Positions 17,619 to 26,517 of a stretch of DNA of 64,000 nt are shown piece by piece (positions within the stretch are counted from its first letter, which is position 1; each line of letters opens with the position of its first letter). A program made the position numbers and the translations under genes. Source of the DNA: Myxococcota bacterium (GTDB taxonomy: Bacteria > Myxococcota > UBA727 > JABDBI01); the NCBI GenBank assembly GCA_040387835.1, contig JAZKCZ010000002.1, positions 405,166-469,165 on the forward strand, in the 5' to 3' direction. Under the pieces are notes generated by a model that saw only the letters and a list, made by a program, of their open reading frames with translations, searched no databases and was not told the DNA's origin.

Positions 17619-18040
17619 GATTTGCCATTATCGCTAGCCGATTTAATCAGTTTATTGTCGATCAATTGGTTAAAGGCGCTCAAAACGTATTAGAGGGCCA
17701 AGTCACTCACGATATCATTTGGGTACCCGGCGCTTTAGAAATTCCGATTGTCGCTCAAAAAGCCGCAAAAAGCGGCCAATATCAAGCACTCGTTTGCTTG
17801 GGCGCTGTGATTAAAGGCACTACCCACCACTATGAACATGTTTCGAGGGAAGTCCATCAAGGCATTACCCGAGTTTCTTTAGACTGTGGCCTTCCTGTCA
17901 CCATGGGCGTGTTGACTGTGGAAACCATGGCTCAAGCCATCGAACGTGCTGGCGGCACTTGTGGCAACGTCGGCGCAAATGCAGCATTGGCTGCGCTTGA
18001 CGTGGCCAAAACCATCGAAAAATTGGGAGCGAAATCATGA
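17615..18040 (+). CDS. ribH: 6,7-dimethyl-8-ribityllumazine synthase
   Basis: Condenses the RibB product with the pyrimidine intermediate in the step before riboflavin synthase, usually as an icosahedral or pentameric shell. The 141 aa carry PGALEIPIVAQK, LGAVIKGTTHHYEHVSRE (substrate binding, with the catalytic His in THHYEHV), and GVLTVETMAQAIERAG followed by NVGANAALAAL. It overlaps ribB and nusB by 4 bp each, giving a ribB-ribH-nusB-dnaJ coupled operon. ribD and riboflavin synthase are not in the window. Confidence 0.96.
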   Translation: MRFAIIASRFNQFIVDQLVKGAQNVLEGQVTHDIIWVPGALEIPIVAQKAAKSGQYQALVCLGAVIKGTTHHYEHVSREVHQGITRVSLDCGLPVTMGVLTVETMAQAIERAGGTCGNVGANAALAALDVAKTIEKLGAKS

Positions 18041-18432
18041 CCAGCGCTAGGCACAAAGGCCGCGAATGCGCGCTGCAAATCATGTATCAAGTCGACGGCG
18101 GAGCACCTGCTCCTAGAGCCATCGATGATTTTTTCGAACACTTCGCATTTTCCGATGAAGGCCGTGAGTTTGCCGCTTCCTTGGTTGACGGCACCACATC
18201 GCACCAAGCCGAAATCGATGTCAAAATCGGTGAACATAGCGACAAATGGCGTGTAGACCGCATGGCAGTGGTGGACAGAAATATTTTAAGATTGGCTGTA
18301 TTTGAACTTTTTCATGCACTTGACCCACAACCTCAAAAAGTCGTTTTAAATGAATGGATCGAAGTGGCGAAAAGATATGGCGCTGAGCATTCCAGTGCGT
18401 TTGTGAATGGCATTTTAGACAGTATGATATGA
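18037..18432 (+). CDS. nusB: Transcription antitermination protein NusB
   Basis: Partner of NusE (uS10) that binds boxA RNA in rRNA transcripts to prevent early termination. At 131 aa it has the usual all-helical NusB pattern: RHKGRECALQIMYQVD at the N-terminus, DKWRVDRMAVVDRNILRLAVFEL, and VVLNEWIEVAKRYGAEHSSAFVNGILD (each abbreviated) at the C-terminus. The ribH-nusB order is a very common bacterial linkage. It overlaps the upstream and downstream genes by 4 bp each. Confidence 0.95.
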   Translation: MTSARHKGRECALQIMYQVDGGAPAPRAIDDFFEHFAFSDEGREFAASLVDGTTSHQAEIDVKIGEHSDKWRVDRMAVVDRNILRLAVFELFHALDPQPQKVVLNEWIEVAKRYGAEHSSAFVNGILDSMI

Positions 18433-19535
18433 AACGTGATTATTATGAAATCTTAGGCCTGCAAAAGACGGCCTCTGACAAAGAAATTAAAACCAACTAC
18501 CGCAAGCTCGCGCATGAATTGCATCCGGACAAAAACAACGGCAATCGCGAAACGGAAGAGAAGTTTAAAGAAGCAACCGAAGCCTATTCGGTCCTATCTA
18601 ACGCAGAAAAACGCGCGCGCTATGACCGCTTTGGGCACGCCGGTGTTGGCTCAGCCCCTCAGGATAACTACGGCGTTAACATCGAAGATATTTTCGGTGA
18701 TATCTTTGGCGATATTTTCGGCGGGGGCCAACGTTCGGGCGGCAGACAAAGAGGCCAAAGAGGCTCAGACCTCAGATATGACCTCTTAATTAGTTTCGAA
18801 GAAGCTGCCTTTGGCATGGAGCGCGAAATCACCATCAAGCGCCGCGAAGCGTGCGATGCTTGCCAAGGAACCGGCGCCAAAGCCGGCAGCAAACCGACAG
18901 GTTGTAAAACCTGCGGTGGTATTGGCGAAGTGCGCATCAACCAAGGCTTTTTCGCGGTCGCACAGACTTGCCCCACCTGTAGGGGCAGCGGCCAGGTAAT
19001 CGCTAACCCTTGTATCGAATGCCGCGGCAATCGCCTCAAAGAAGTATCGTCCAAGCTCAAAGTCAAAGTCCCGCCTGGCGTGGATGAAGGCGTTAAGCTC
19101 AGATTTAACGGCGAAGGCAACGCAGGCTTAGACGGCGGCCCTAGGGGCGATTTATACGTAGTTTTAAATGTTCGAAAGCATCCGCTCTTTCAGCGGGACG
19201 AATTTGACGTGGTCTGCGACCTGCCAATCTCCTTTGTTCAAGCCACATTGGGCGCCGAAATCGAAGTTCCGACTTTGCATGGCAAGGCGCCTTTGCACGT
19301 ACCTGCTGGAACTCAGACAGGCCATGTGTTTAAGTTGGTGAACAAAGGCATCCCGCATTTACGCTCGCGCTCGGGTGAAAAAGGTGACCATTTGGTTCGT
19401 GTAACTGTGGAAACGCCTAAAAAACTTAGCTCTGAACAAAAAGAATTGCTGAAACAGTTTGCTTCTCTCAGCGGAGAAGATAATTTACCCTCTCATAAAA
19501 GCTTCTTTGACAAAGTCAAAGAACTCTTTGGCTAA
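18429..19535 (+). CDS. dnaJ: Chaperone protein DnaJ (Hsp40)
   Basis: Co-chaperone that stimulates DnaK ATPase and delivers unfolded proteins. It has an N-terminal J domain with the HPD triad at 32-34 (ELHPDKN), then a glycine/phenylalanine region (DIFGDIFGGGQ). Next come four zinc-finger repeats starting CDACQGTG, CKTCGGIG, CPTCRGSG and CIECRGNR, then the two C-terminal substrate-binding domains. The fourth repeat has lost its last glycine but keeps both cysteines. At 368 aa it is a full type I DnaJ. It is last in the coupled rib-nusB-dnaJ group, and dnaK is not in the window. Confidence 0.95.
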   Translation: MKRDYYEILGLQKTASDKEIKTNYRKLAHELHPDKNNGNRETEEKFKEATEAYSVLSNAEKRARYDRFGHAGVGSAPQDNYGVNIEDIFGDIFGDIFGGGQRSGGRQRGQRGSDLRYDLLISFEEAAFGMEREITIKRREACDACQGTGAKAGSKPTGCKTCGGIGEVRINQGFFAVAQTCPTCRGSGQVIANPCIECRGNRLKEVSSKLKVKVPPGVDEGVKLRFNGEGNAGLDGGPRGDLYVVLNVRKHPLFQRDEFDVVCDLPISFVQATLGAEIEVPTLHGKAPLHVPAGTQTGHVFKLVNKGIPHLRSRSGEKGDHLVRVTVETPKKLSSEQKELLKQFASLSGEDNLPSHKSFFDKVKELFG

Positions 19536-19544
19536 AGGAATGAT

Positions 19545-20642
19545 ATGACCTGGAACGAAAATAGTGATTTTGCCTCGCTTTTGAATGCTTCTGAAGACGT
19601 ACAAAGGCTTGAATTACAACCTGGCGACAAAGTTCGGGGAAAGATCATTCACTTGTCAAAAGATACTGCTTTTGTGGCCTTAAGCGCCAAGAATGAAGCC
19701 ATGATCTCGCTCACCGAACTCACCAACCCCGAAATCGGCCAAGTGGTAGAAGCCACGGTAGCATCGATGGATGACCAAATTTGGCTGACCAAAAAAGGCA
19801 GCAAAGCAGCTGGTCCAAGCGGCACCTTGGTGGAAGGCAAAGTGGTTTCGGTGAACGGCGGCGGCGTAGAAGTCGACATCGCCGGTCAAAAAGCTTTTTG
19901 CCCCATGGGTCAGCTTGATATTAACTACATCGAAGACCCCAAGCAATTTATTGGCCAGACGCTTTCTTTTATTGTTACACAATCGAATGGCAAACAAATC
20001 ACCTTGAATCGTAAATCGCTCATGCAAAAAGAGCGCGCTGAAAAAACACGTGAATTGCTCAGCAAACTTCAAGTGGGCGATAAAGTCGAAGTGCCAGTCT
20101 CAAGAATCGCTGATTTCGGCGTATTCGTGAACTTGGACAGCGGCATTGAGGGCCTGATTCCTCAGTCTGAACTAGGTTTTGGTAAGCTAACCGTGGGCGA
20201 TAAAGTCGTTGCGCAAATCATGAAGATCGAGCCAGACCACAAGCGTCATGGCCAAATGCGCATTTCGCTTTCATTGAAAGCCGCACTGCCTAATCCTTTC
20301 GAAACTTACGGCGCATCTTTGGTCACTGGCGCTCAACTGGAAGGAACCGTGGCGCGCCTTGAACAGTACGGCGCGTTCGTATCGCTATTTCCAGGCCTAG
20401 ATGGGCTGATTCATATTAGTGAGTTTAGCGCCAAACGCATTAGACATCCGGAAGAAGTGGTGAAAGTGGGCGATAAAGTGACTGTGCGTATCTTGGAAGC
20501 AGACCCGGTGACTAAGCGCGTGTCGCTGACATTGCGTGAGCCAGGGTCGGAGTCTGAGCAAGTAGCGCCAGAGCAACCCAGTCACAAGCCATCTCAAGTG
20601 AAATCCCTGGGTACCCTGGGCGATTTGATGAAAAAAATGTGA
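19545..20642 (+). CDS. S1 RNA-binding domain protein, four repeats
   Basis: 365 aa with four S1-type OB folds. The first is near 24-76 (LQPGDKVRGKIIHL) and the second near 93-160 (GTLVEGKVVSVNGGGVEVDI). The third is near 175-245 (QVGDKVEVPVSRIADFGVFV), and the fourth, near 262-335 (GAQLEGTVARLEQYGAFV), carries the canonical GLIHISEFS. The tail is charged and flexible. It resembles a short form of ribosomal protein bS1 or its paralogs, which help load mRNA on the ribosome, but E. coli bS1 has six domains; calling it rpsA would go too far. It begins 10 nt after dnaJ, and a palindromic repeat abuts its stop codon. Confidence 0.88.
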   Translation: MTWNENSDFASLLNASEDVQRLELQPGDKVRGKIIHLSKDTAFVALSAKNEAMISLTELTNPEIGQVVEATVASMDDQIWLTKKGSKAAGPSGTLVEGKVVSVNGGGVEVDIAGQKAFCPMGQLDINYIEDPKQFIGQTLSFIVTQSNGKQITLNRKSLMQKERAEKTRELLSKLQVGDKVEVPVSRIADFGVFVNLDSGIEGLIPQSELGFGKLTVGDKVVAQIMKIEPDHKRHGQMRISLSLKAALPNPFETYGASLVTGAQLEGTVARLEQYGAFVSLFPGLDGLIHISEFSAKRIRHPEEVVKVGDKVTVRILEADPVTKRVSLTLREPGSESEQVAPEQPSHKPSQVKSLGTLGDLMKKM

Positions 20643-20692
20643 CCTCACCCCCGACCCCTCTCCAGGTTCTGGAGAGGGATTTAGGGTGAGGT
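20643..20692. repeat. GC-rich palindromic repeat, copy 1 (CCTCACC...GGTGAGG family)
   Basis: Two nested stems: outer CCTCACCC/GGGTGAGG and inner CCCTCTCCAG/CTGGAGAGGG around a 3-nt loop. It begins immediately after the TGA of the S1-domain gene. Related copies lie at 25841-25905, 31297-31390 and inside a coding gene at 44834-44870. Confidence 0.85.
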
Positions 20693-20704
20693 TCCCGAGG
20701 TTTT

Positions 20705-21862
20705 ATGAGCCATTCTGAACATCGACTCCTTCGACAAACGCTTCAAAATTTTGTCTCTAAAGAAATCGAGCCTGGCGCATTGGTCCGTGATCGAGACGAG
20801 CATTTCGACCTAGCGCTTTTTAGAAAACTCGCGTCCGTTGGCCTTTTAGGCATCACCGCACCTGCCGAATTCGGCGGCTCCGATATGGACCCCTTAGCCG
20901 CCGTCATCGCTCACGAAGAACTTTCCTATTCAGACCCCGGCCTATGCCTGGCCTACCTAGCTCATGCAATGTTGTGCGTGAATAATATCGCTAACAACGC
21001 CAGCGTAGAGCAAAAAGCCAAGTACCTGCCCAAACTATGCTCCGGTGAGTGGGTGGGCTGCATGGCCATGTCTGAGCCCGGCGTTGGCACAGATGTTCTT
21101 GGCATGACCACCACCGCCACCCTTCAAGGCGACCATTATATTGTCAACGGCCGCAAGATGTGGATTACCAATGGCGTGCTGGACAACGACAGCGCCCCGG
21201 CCGATGTTGTCTATCTCTACGCCAAAACCGGCACCAAGTTATCCACTTTTATCATTACCCCAGACTGCCCCGGCTACAGCGTGGGTCAGAAAATCAAAGG
21301 CAAAACCGGTATGCGGGCATCCAACACCGCCGAGTTGGTATTTGAGCAATGCCAAGTTCCCATGGCCAACCGCGTAGGTGAAGAAGGCGCTTCCATCAAG
21401 CACATGATGAAAAACTTGGCTATGGAACGCCTAACACTGGCAGCCATGGGCCTAGGCATCGGCCGGCGATCGCTCAAGATTATGATCAACTATGCCAACG
21501 AGCGCACAGCTTTCGGCAAAAAGCTTACCGAGTTTGGCCAAATTCAGCAACACATCGCGGATAGCTATGCCGAATATCAAGCTGCTCGTGCATATGTTTA
21601 CGAAACTGCCCGAGGCAACATGAGCCGTTTAGACAGTGATGGGGTTAAACTAATCGCGGCTCGGATGGCGAAAAAACTAGCCGATTCAGCCATGCAAGTC
21701 TTGGGCGGCAACGGATATGTCGCGGAATATGTTGCAGAGCGCCTATGGAGGGATGCTAAGCTGTTAGAAATTGGTGGTGGCACCTTAGAGGCGCACCAAA
21801 AAAACATTGCGGTAGACTTAAGCAAAGCGGGGGATTTAGATTTATGTGGAGGTTTGGACTAG
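20705..21862 (+). CDS. Acyl-CoA dehydrogenase, isovaleryl-CoA dehydrogenase-like
   Basis: FAD enzyme that introduces an alpha,beta double bond into acyl-CoA and passes electrons to ETF. The 385 aa carry CMAMSEPGVGTDVLGM and MWITNG (FAD and substrate loops), NYANERTAFGKKL, and the C-terminal QVLGGNGYVAEY. The position that is catalytic Glu in medium-chain enzymes (YEGT) reads GGGT here. A Glu sits instead at residue 241 in AMERLTLAAM, as in isovaleryl-CoA dehydrogenase, pointing to a branched-chain (leucine pathway) substrate. Its last 19 bp overlap the lipoprotein gene. No other leucine-degradation genes are adjacent. Confidence 0.9.
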   Translation: MSHSEHRLLRQTLQNFVSKEIEPGALVRDRDEHFDLALFRKLASVGLLGITAPAEFGGSDMDPLAAVIAHEELSYSDPGLCLAYLAHAMLCVNNIANNASVEQKAKYLPKLCSGEWVGCMAMSEPGVGTDVLGMTTTATLQGDHYIVNGRKMWITNGVLDNDSAPADVVYLYAKTGTKLSTFIITPDCPGYSVGQKIKGKTGMRASNTAELVFEQCQVPMANRVGEEGASIKHMMKNLAMERLTLAAMGLGIGRRSLKIMINYANERTAFGKKLTEFGQIQQHIADSYAEYQAARAYVYETARGNMSRLDSDGVKLIAARMAKKLADSAMQVLGGNGYVAEYVAERLWRDAKLLEIGGGTLEAHQKNIAVDLSKAGDLDLCGGLD

Positions 21863-22362
21863 CAGCACTCGGGGCGATATTTTTTATCAATTGTTCTACG
21901 ACCATCACGTGTAATCCGGAGTTAGGCCCAACGGCAGCTGGATGTCCAGCCTCAGCTCCAGTCTGCGATCCCAACGGGATTTGCAGAAAACTATGTTTTG
22001 GTGATGACAATGGTTGTCCAGATGCTGGCACTGTTTGCGACACCAGCGTTTCATCACAATTTCAAAATCAGGTACAAATCTGTCAAACAAGTTGCAGTGG
22101 CTCAAATCCCTGTGCCGAAGTAAACGGGCAGCCTCAGGTTTGCTTTACTTATCAACTAAAATCGACCGGCGGAGACCCCCCTCCACCGGTGGGTATCTGT
22201 AAAAGAGCGATGCCTGGCTATAATGTTGGGAATACCTATGCTTGGTGTCAGCTCCCGTTTCAACCTCTGGACATTGGCGGTGCAGAATATTATTGTGGTG
22301 CACCGGTCAGTAGCGATGTGGTCGGCCAACCCGCGAAGACACTTTTAACTGGACGCCATTAA
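21844..22362 (+). CDS. Cysteine-rich predicted lipoprotein
   Basis: 172 aa. The N-terminus MWRFGLAALGAIFFINC is a short signal ending in a possible lipobox Cys17. The mature part has more than a dozen cysteines spaced as in small disulfide-rich surface domains (CPASAPVCDPNGICRKLC, then GCPDAGTVC, CQTSC), with proline-rich stretches. Such Cys-rich lipoproteins are frequent in Myxococcota-like genomes, but no named domain was recognised. The start lies within the end of the acyl-CoA dehydrogenase gene, and the stop is 21 nt before the PBP4-like gene. The short overlap and lipobox support the start. Confidence 0.65.
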   Translation: MWRFGLAALGAIFFINCSTTITCNPELGPTAAGCPASAPVCDPNGICRKLCFGDDNGCPDAGTVCDTSVSSQFQNQVQICQTSCSGSNPCAEVNGQPQVCFTYQLKSTGGDPPPPVGICKRAMPGYNVGNTYAWCQLPFQPLDIGGAEYYCGAPVSSDVVGQPAKTLLTGRH

Positions 22363-22383
22363 TACCACCTGCAACAAGAGAAA

Positions 22384-23625
22384 ATGCATTTTTTCGTAAT
22401 TATTTTTTTATTATTAGCAGGCTGTAAAACCGTCGCTCCCATTGCAACTCCTCGGGCAAACATTGGTATCCAAGTGCGTTCGTTAACATCGGGGAAAGTT
22501 CTATACGAACAAAATCCCAATGAGCTTTTTATACCTGCCAGCACACTTAAAATTTTTACCGTGGCTACAGCGTTGGCGATTTTAAAGCCATCTTATCAAT
22601 TTGAAACGAAGGTCTATTATCACCAAGGCGATTTGTACCTGCAAGGCAGTGGCGATCCGGAGTTTTCGACGCATCGCTTGAGCGATATCAGTGCTCGTAT
22701 TAAGCAACTGGTCAAAGAGCCCATCCAAAATATTATTGTGGATGATTCCGTTTTCGACCGCAACTATTTTGGTTTAGGTTGGGAAGACGAAGATATGGGC
22801 AAGGGTTTCGCAGCGCCCATTTCCGGCATTAATGTCGACTATAATCGATTGGTGCTGACTTTTTTGCCAGGCGGGAAAGTCTTGCTAGAGCCGTTCACCA
22901 AATATGTCACTCTGACCACCACCAAAACAACTTACGAGCTTAAGGGGCTGGGAATTGCTGTCCAAGGCACCATCCCCAAAGTGACCCGCCCTCAGTACAA
23001 AACTTATGCCATCATGAATCCGCCGGATTGGGCTGGCTTTCTATTTAAAGAACAACTGCAAAAAGCCGGGGTAAAGGTAAAGGGCGAAATCCAAGAAGGG
23101 TTTGTGCCGTCAGGTCTAACGCCCATCACCACCTCTTTCTCGCCCTATCTGTCAGAAATGCTGATCAACTACACCAAGTTCTCACGCAATTTGGGCAATG
23201 AAGCGGTACTGAAAACCTTAGGAAATGGGCATTTTGAACAAGGTCTGCAAAAAATAGAAGACTTCGTAGGGCTGGGACACCGAATCGTCGATGGCTCTGG
23301 ATTATCAAGGCAAAATGCAATTACCCCTGCCCAAATGACCGCATTTTTGGTGAGAGTTGCCAATGATTTTCAAATCGCTCCTGAATTTACCGCCGCACTA
23401 CCCATCGCTGGCCAAGATGGAACTCTGAAGAATGTGTTTCTCGCAGAGTCCTTTAAAGGCAAAATCCGGGCTAAGACGGGTTATATGACGGGCGTTAAAG
23501 CCCTCACAGGGTATTTCCGCACCAAAACCAGCGAAACCGTGGCTTTTACGGTCTTTGCGAACGAAAATAAAAGCACATCTCATGAGCTTCAGCGTTGGCT
23601 GGAGCATATTTTGGGATCGCTCTAA
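22384..23625 (+). CDS. dacB: D-alanyl-D-alanine carboxypeptidase/endopeptidase, PBP4 type (S13), lipoprotein
   Basis: Trims peptidoglycan stem peptides or cross-links in the periplasm. The 413 aa include all three penicillin-binding motifs: SxxK as PASTLKIF (Ser53, Lys56), SxN as KFSRNLGNE, and KTG as RAKTGYMTG (Lys364). The inserted domain between the first two motifs is typical of family S13. The signal ends LLLAGC (Cys14), a clear lipobox, so the enzyme is probably membrane anchored rather than free in the periplasm as in E. coli. It stands between the Cys-rich lipoprotein and the MATE exporter on the same strand. Confidence 0.92.
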   Translation: MHFFVIIFLLLAGCKTVAPIATPRANIGIQVRSLTSGKVLYEQNPNELFIPASTLKIFTVATALAILKPSYQFETKVYYHQGDLYLQGSGDPEFSTHRLSDISARIKQLVKEPIQNIIVDDSVFDRNYFGLGWEDEDMGKGFAAPISGINVDYNRLVLTFLPGGKVLLEPFTKYVTLTTTKTTYELKGLGIAVQGTIPKVTRPQYKTYAIMNPPDWAGFLFKEQLQKAGVKVKGEIQEGFVPSGLTPITTSFSPYLSEMLINYTKFSRNLGNEAVLKTLGNGHFEQGLQKIEDFVGLGHRIVDGSGLSRQNAITPAQMTAFLVRVANDFQIAPEFTAALPIAGQDGTLKNVFLAESFKGKIRAKTGYMTGVKALTGYFRTKTSETVAFTVFANENKSTSHELQRWLEHILGSL

Positions 23626-23678
23626 CGGTGTGATAGACTTTCAATCAAATCGCATGTTAAGATTAGAATATATAATTT

Positions 23679-25022
23679 ATGCACCAATCTGGAAGCTTAA
23701 AACAAGTCATTAAGACATCCTGGCCCTTGGTCATGGGGATGCTCTCGTTCACTATCATGGATCTCACCGATACCATCATGGTGGGACAACTCGGCATTAA
23801 GGAACTTGCTGCGGTGGGCATGTCCACCTCAGTGATGTTCTTAATCAACTCGTTTTTTATCGGCTTTTTTGAAAGCGTGAAGATTGTGGTGTCCCAGGCC
23901 GTAGGTGCTGAGCAGCCTAAAGTGGCCACCCAGGCGGGCTGGCAAGGGCTGATTCTCGCTTTTCCGATTGGCTTTTTAGTGGTCTGCATTACATTTTTTA
24001 GCCCGCTTATTTTTGATATTTTTGGCGCGCCAGAAAGTTTGCAGGTAATGAGTCAGGAGTATTTTAACTTAAGACTCTGGGCATCCCCTTTTTGGTTTGT
24101 GACGCTGGCTCTGTCTAGTTATTATCAAGGCACCGGCAACATGAAGCTACCCATGCAGGTCAACATCTTCATGTGCGTATTTAACGTCTTGGCCAGTCAG
24201 GTATTGATTTTTGGGCTGGGGCCAATCCCCGCTTATGGCATCTTTGGCTCTGCTTACGCGACCGTTATTGCGGACGTACTGGGCATGATGATTATCCTGG
24301 GCAAGTTTTTAAAGACTTTTGGCGTGCAGTTAAAGATCCGTTTTGGTTTGATCAAAAAATTATTGGTTTTAGGTATACCGGTAGGAATTCGCTGGCTTTT
24401 AGATACCGGCGGGTGGACTTTTGTCATTGTACTGATTGCGAGGTTGGGTGAAACACCACTTGCGGCCAATCAAATCGCCACCAAGATCATGTCATTGAGC
24501 TTGTTGCCAGTTTACGGCATCTCCGAGGCAGCTTGCGTTTTAGCAGGGCAATGTACAGGGGCTCAGGATTTTCCAGCGCTCAAGCGCTCTTATTGGTCTA
24601 CCATACAGCTTTCGGTTACCATTATGGCAGTGACGGGTTTGGTGTTTTTGCTGTTGCCGATGCCATTGGTTTCACTGTTTCAGAAAAACACCGAAGTTTT
24701 AGAAATGGCCTGCCAAATTTTGATGCTGGTTGGTGGCTACCAAATTTTGTCAGCGTTTTCGCTGGTTACAGCTGGCGCCCTCAATGGCACGGGTGACACC
24801 AAGTTCACCATGGTTTTGCTCATTATGAGCAGCTGGTTTGTGATGGTGCCTTGTGCCTATCTGTTTGGCATCACGCTTGAGATGGGCGTTTTTGGCATGT
24901 GGCTGTCGCTCATTGCTCACGAAGCGGTGTTGGTATTGGGAACACAGTGGCGCTTCCATTCCGGGCGGTGGAAAAACCACCAAGCGATTGCGATCACCAC
25001 GCCCGCCAAGGAAACAATCTGA
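23679..25022 (+). CDS. MATE-family multidrug/metabolite exporter
   Basis: Inner-membrane antiporter that exports cationic drugs or metabolites using sodium or proton gradients. The 447 aa form twelve predicted membrane helices in two pseudo-repeats (MGMLSFTIMDLTDTIMVGQLG early; PVGIRWLLDTGGWTFVIVLI later, both abbreviated), with the MATE phrases GxxELAAVG and LAANQIATK. Substrate cannot be deduced. The last 106 bp are also coding on the opposite strand for Lgt, an unusually long convergent overlap. No regulator gene is adjacent. Confidence 0.9.
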   Translation: MHQSGSLKQVIKTSWPLVMGMLSFTIMDLTDTIMVGQLGIKELAAVGMSTSVMFLINSFFIGFFESVKIVVSQAVGAEQPKVATQAGWQGLILAFPIGFLVVCITFFSPLIFDIFGAPESLQVMSQEYFNLRLWASPFWFVTLALSSYYQGTGNMKLPMQVNIFMCVFNVLASQVLIFGLGPIPAYGIFGSAYATVIADVLGMMIILGKFLKTFGVQLKIRFGLIKKLLVLGIPVGIRWLLDTGGWTFVIVLIARLGETPLAANQIATKIMSLSLLPVYGISEAACVLAGQCTGAQDFPALKRSYWSTIQLSVTIMAVTGLVFLLLPMPLVSLFQKNTEVLEMACQILMLVGGYQILSAFSLVTAGALNGTGDTKFTMVLLIMSSWFVMVPCAYLFGITLEMGVFGMWLSLIAHEAVLVLGTQWRFHSGRWKNHQAIAITTPAKETI

Positions 25023-25789
25023 CTGGTGGTCAATAGGCCACTTAGCCAAAAACCACGTTCGGTATCACCGCGGACATATTCGAGAGCGAAGCGTAGAATC
25101 GAGTATAAAAATATATAGCTCATGAAAACTTGGCCGTGCGCGCGTTTATGGCCACGGATAACCACCAATGCGGCAAAGATAATCAAGGAACCCACGCCTT
25201 CGGCTATTTCACTGGGGAACAAAAGCGGCGTTTGCAGACCGAGCCTGAAGCCTTCAACAGCCATCATGCGGTACGGGTAGCTGCCTGCTTCGTAAATCAT
25301 GCCCAAAGGCAACCAACTAAAAGGCGCCCCGAAGCAGCAGCCTTGCGCAATGCAACCCGTGCGAGCGAAAATCATCGCCACCGGAACGCCTAAGGCAAGC
25401 GCATCGAAAAACGGCGCCCATTTCAGCCCGCGTTGGCGGCAATAGATAACCGCCGTTACGATGGCACCTATAAATCCACCAACATAATGCGCGCCGCCGC
25501 GCCAAATGGCCAAGCAAGCGGGAAACTTGATGCCGGAGCTTAAAATCACAAATGGTTGTTCGAAGAACATTTCGCGATAGTTAACGATGACATACAGCAT
25601 CCAAGCGCCAAGCATGCCACCGAGCAGCGCCCAGAAGGCGTAATCTTGGACTTCGTGGTAAAAGCGACCTTCTCTCTTCGCTTGGGTGCTGGAGATGTAT
25701 AAAGCGAGCAGAAAGCCGATGAGGACCATCACGCCATAGGTGCGAACAGGCCAATCGATGATGGGGATCATAAACAGATTTGGATGCAT
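24917..25789 (-). CDS. lgt: Prolipoprotein diacylglyceryl transferase Lgt
   Basis: Moves diacylglycerol from phosphatidylglycerol onto the lipobox cysteine of prolipoproteins, the first step in making the many lipoproteins of this window. The start MHPNLFMIPIIDWPVRTYG (25789) matches family N-termini; an upstream ATG at 25846 lies in a repeat and is less likely. Seven membrane helices are predicted. Motifs: GGMLGAWMLY, WRGGAHYVGGFIGA, the Lgt signature ARTGCIAQGCCFGAP, and RFALEYVRGDTERG. Length is about 290 aa. The 3' end overlaps the convergent MATE gene by 106 bp. It follows the SPOR protein gene in a ribA-argS-SPOR-lgt run. Confidence 0.93.
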   Translation of the reverse strand: MHPNLFMIPIIDWPVRTYGVMVLIGFLLALYISSTQAKREGRFYHEVQDYAFWALLGGMLGAWMLYVIVNYREMFFEQPFVILSSGIKFPACLAIWRGGAHYVGGFIGAIVTAVIYCRQRGLKWAPFFDALALGVPVAMIFARTGCIAQGCCFGAPFSWLPLGMIYEAGSYPYRMMAVEGFRLGLQTPLLFPSEIAEGVGSLIIFAALVVIRGHKRAHGQVFMSYIFLYSILRFALEYVRGDTERGFWLSGLLTTSQIVSLAGVVIAIAWWFFHRPEWKRHCVPNTNTAS

Positions 25790-25840
25790 GGAAGGTACGA
25801 TAAAAGCTTTAAAGGATAGATAGCAAGCGTTTTTGAGAGA

Positions 25841-25905
25841 CCTCACCCTAAATCAATCCGCTTTTTCTCCCCTCTCCAGGTACTGGAGAGGGGCTGGGGG
25901 TGAGG
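25841..25905. repeat. GC-rich palindromic repeat, copy 2
   Basis: CCTCACCC near 25841 pairs with GGGTGAGG ending at 25905, and the inner stem CCCCTCTCCAG/CTGGAGAGGGG surrounds a 3-nt loop. The left arm carries about 20 nt not present in copy 1. It fills the gap between the SPOR gene stop and lgt and abuts the TAA of the SPOR gene. Confidence 0.85.
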
Positions 25906-26517
25906 TTACTGCCCTACCGTAATTCCCTCAATCTGTTTTTCTTCGCGATATTTATCCGCTTCTTCTCTGGTTTTAAAACCATGGATACGCACCCGGTACA
26001 TGCTGCCTTTGCCCGGAATTTCCGCTTGCACCAATTTGGCCGCATGTCCCTTTTTCTGCAAACGTTTTACCAATTCTTCCCCCGCACTGCGACTTGGCAA
26101 TGATGCCACCTGGATCGCATAAGGTGAGCCTGTACCTGCGGGCAGTGATTCTTTAATCACCGACTTCACCGAATCAGGCGTCTCGTTGCCCAGCACCTTG
26201 GCCAATGCTTGCGCCATTCTGTCTGGCGATGGCTTTTCTACAGGCAATGGCGCCGGCGGAGGCTGCATCGGCGATACCGGCACGCTAACTTCCGCTTCGG
26301 AGCTCACCGCTTCTGGTGGCTCATCGCTTGGCCTTTTAAGCAACTCGCTATAATAAGTATATTTCAGCTCATCTTGAACCGCCTTAAGCGCCTTTTCACG
26401 ATTCACCGGGGTGTCATCGTTTGAAATAGTCCCCCCAGAGGCGGTCCATCTGCCGGCGATGAAAAACAGGCCCAGTAAAACGCCGAATCCAGCGATGATT
26501 AAACCTTGTCTAAGCAT
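25906..26517 (-). CDS. SPOR-domain membrane protein
   Basis: 203 aa from the ATG at 26517 (MLRQGLIIAGFGV). One N-terminal membrane helix (about 5-22), then a charged and proline-rich linker (VPVSPMQPPPAPLPVEKP). The C-terminal SPOR domain follows (PYAIQVASLPSRSAGEELVKRL, then MYRVRIHGFKTREEA). SPOR domains bind denuded glycan strands at the division septum. The architecture resembles FtsN or DedD, but no FtsN-specific motif is evident. The start overlaps the argS stop by 8 bp, and a palindromic repeat follows the stop codon. Confidence 0.85.
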   Translation of the reverse strand: MLRQGLIIAGFGVLLGLFFIAGRWTASGGTISNDDTPVNREKALKAVQDELKYTYYSELLKRPSDEPPEAVSSEAEVSVPVSPMQPPPAPLPVEKPSPDRMAQALAKVLGNETPDSVKSVIKESLPAGTGSPYAIQVASLPSRSAGEELVKRLQKKGHAAKLVQAEIPGKGSMYRVRIHGFKTREEADKYREEKQIEGITVGQ

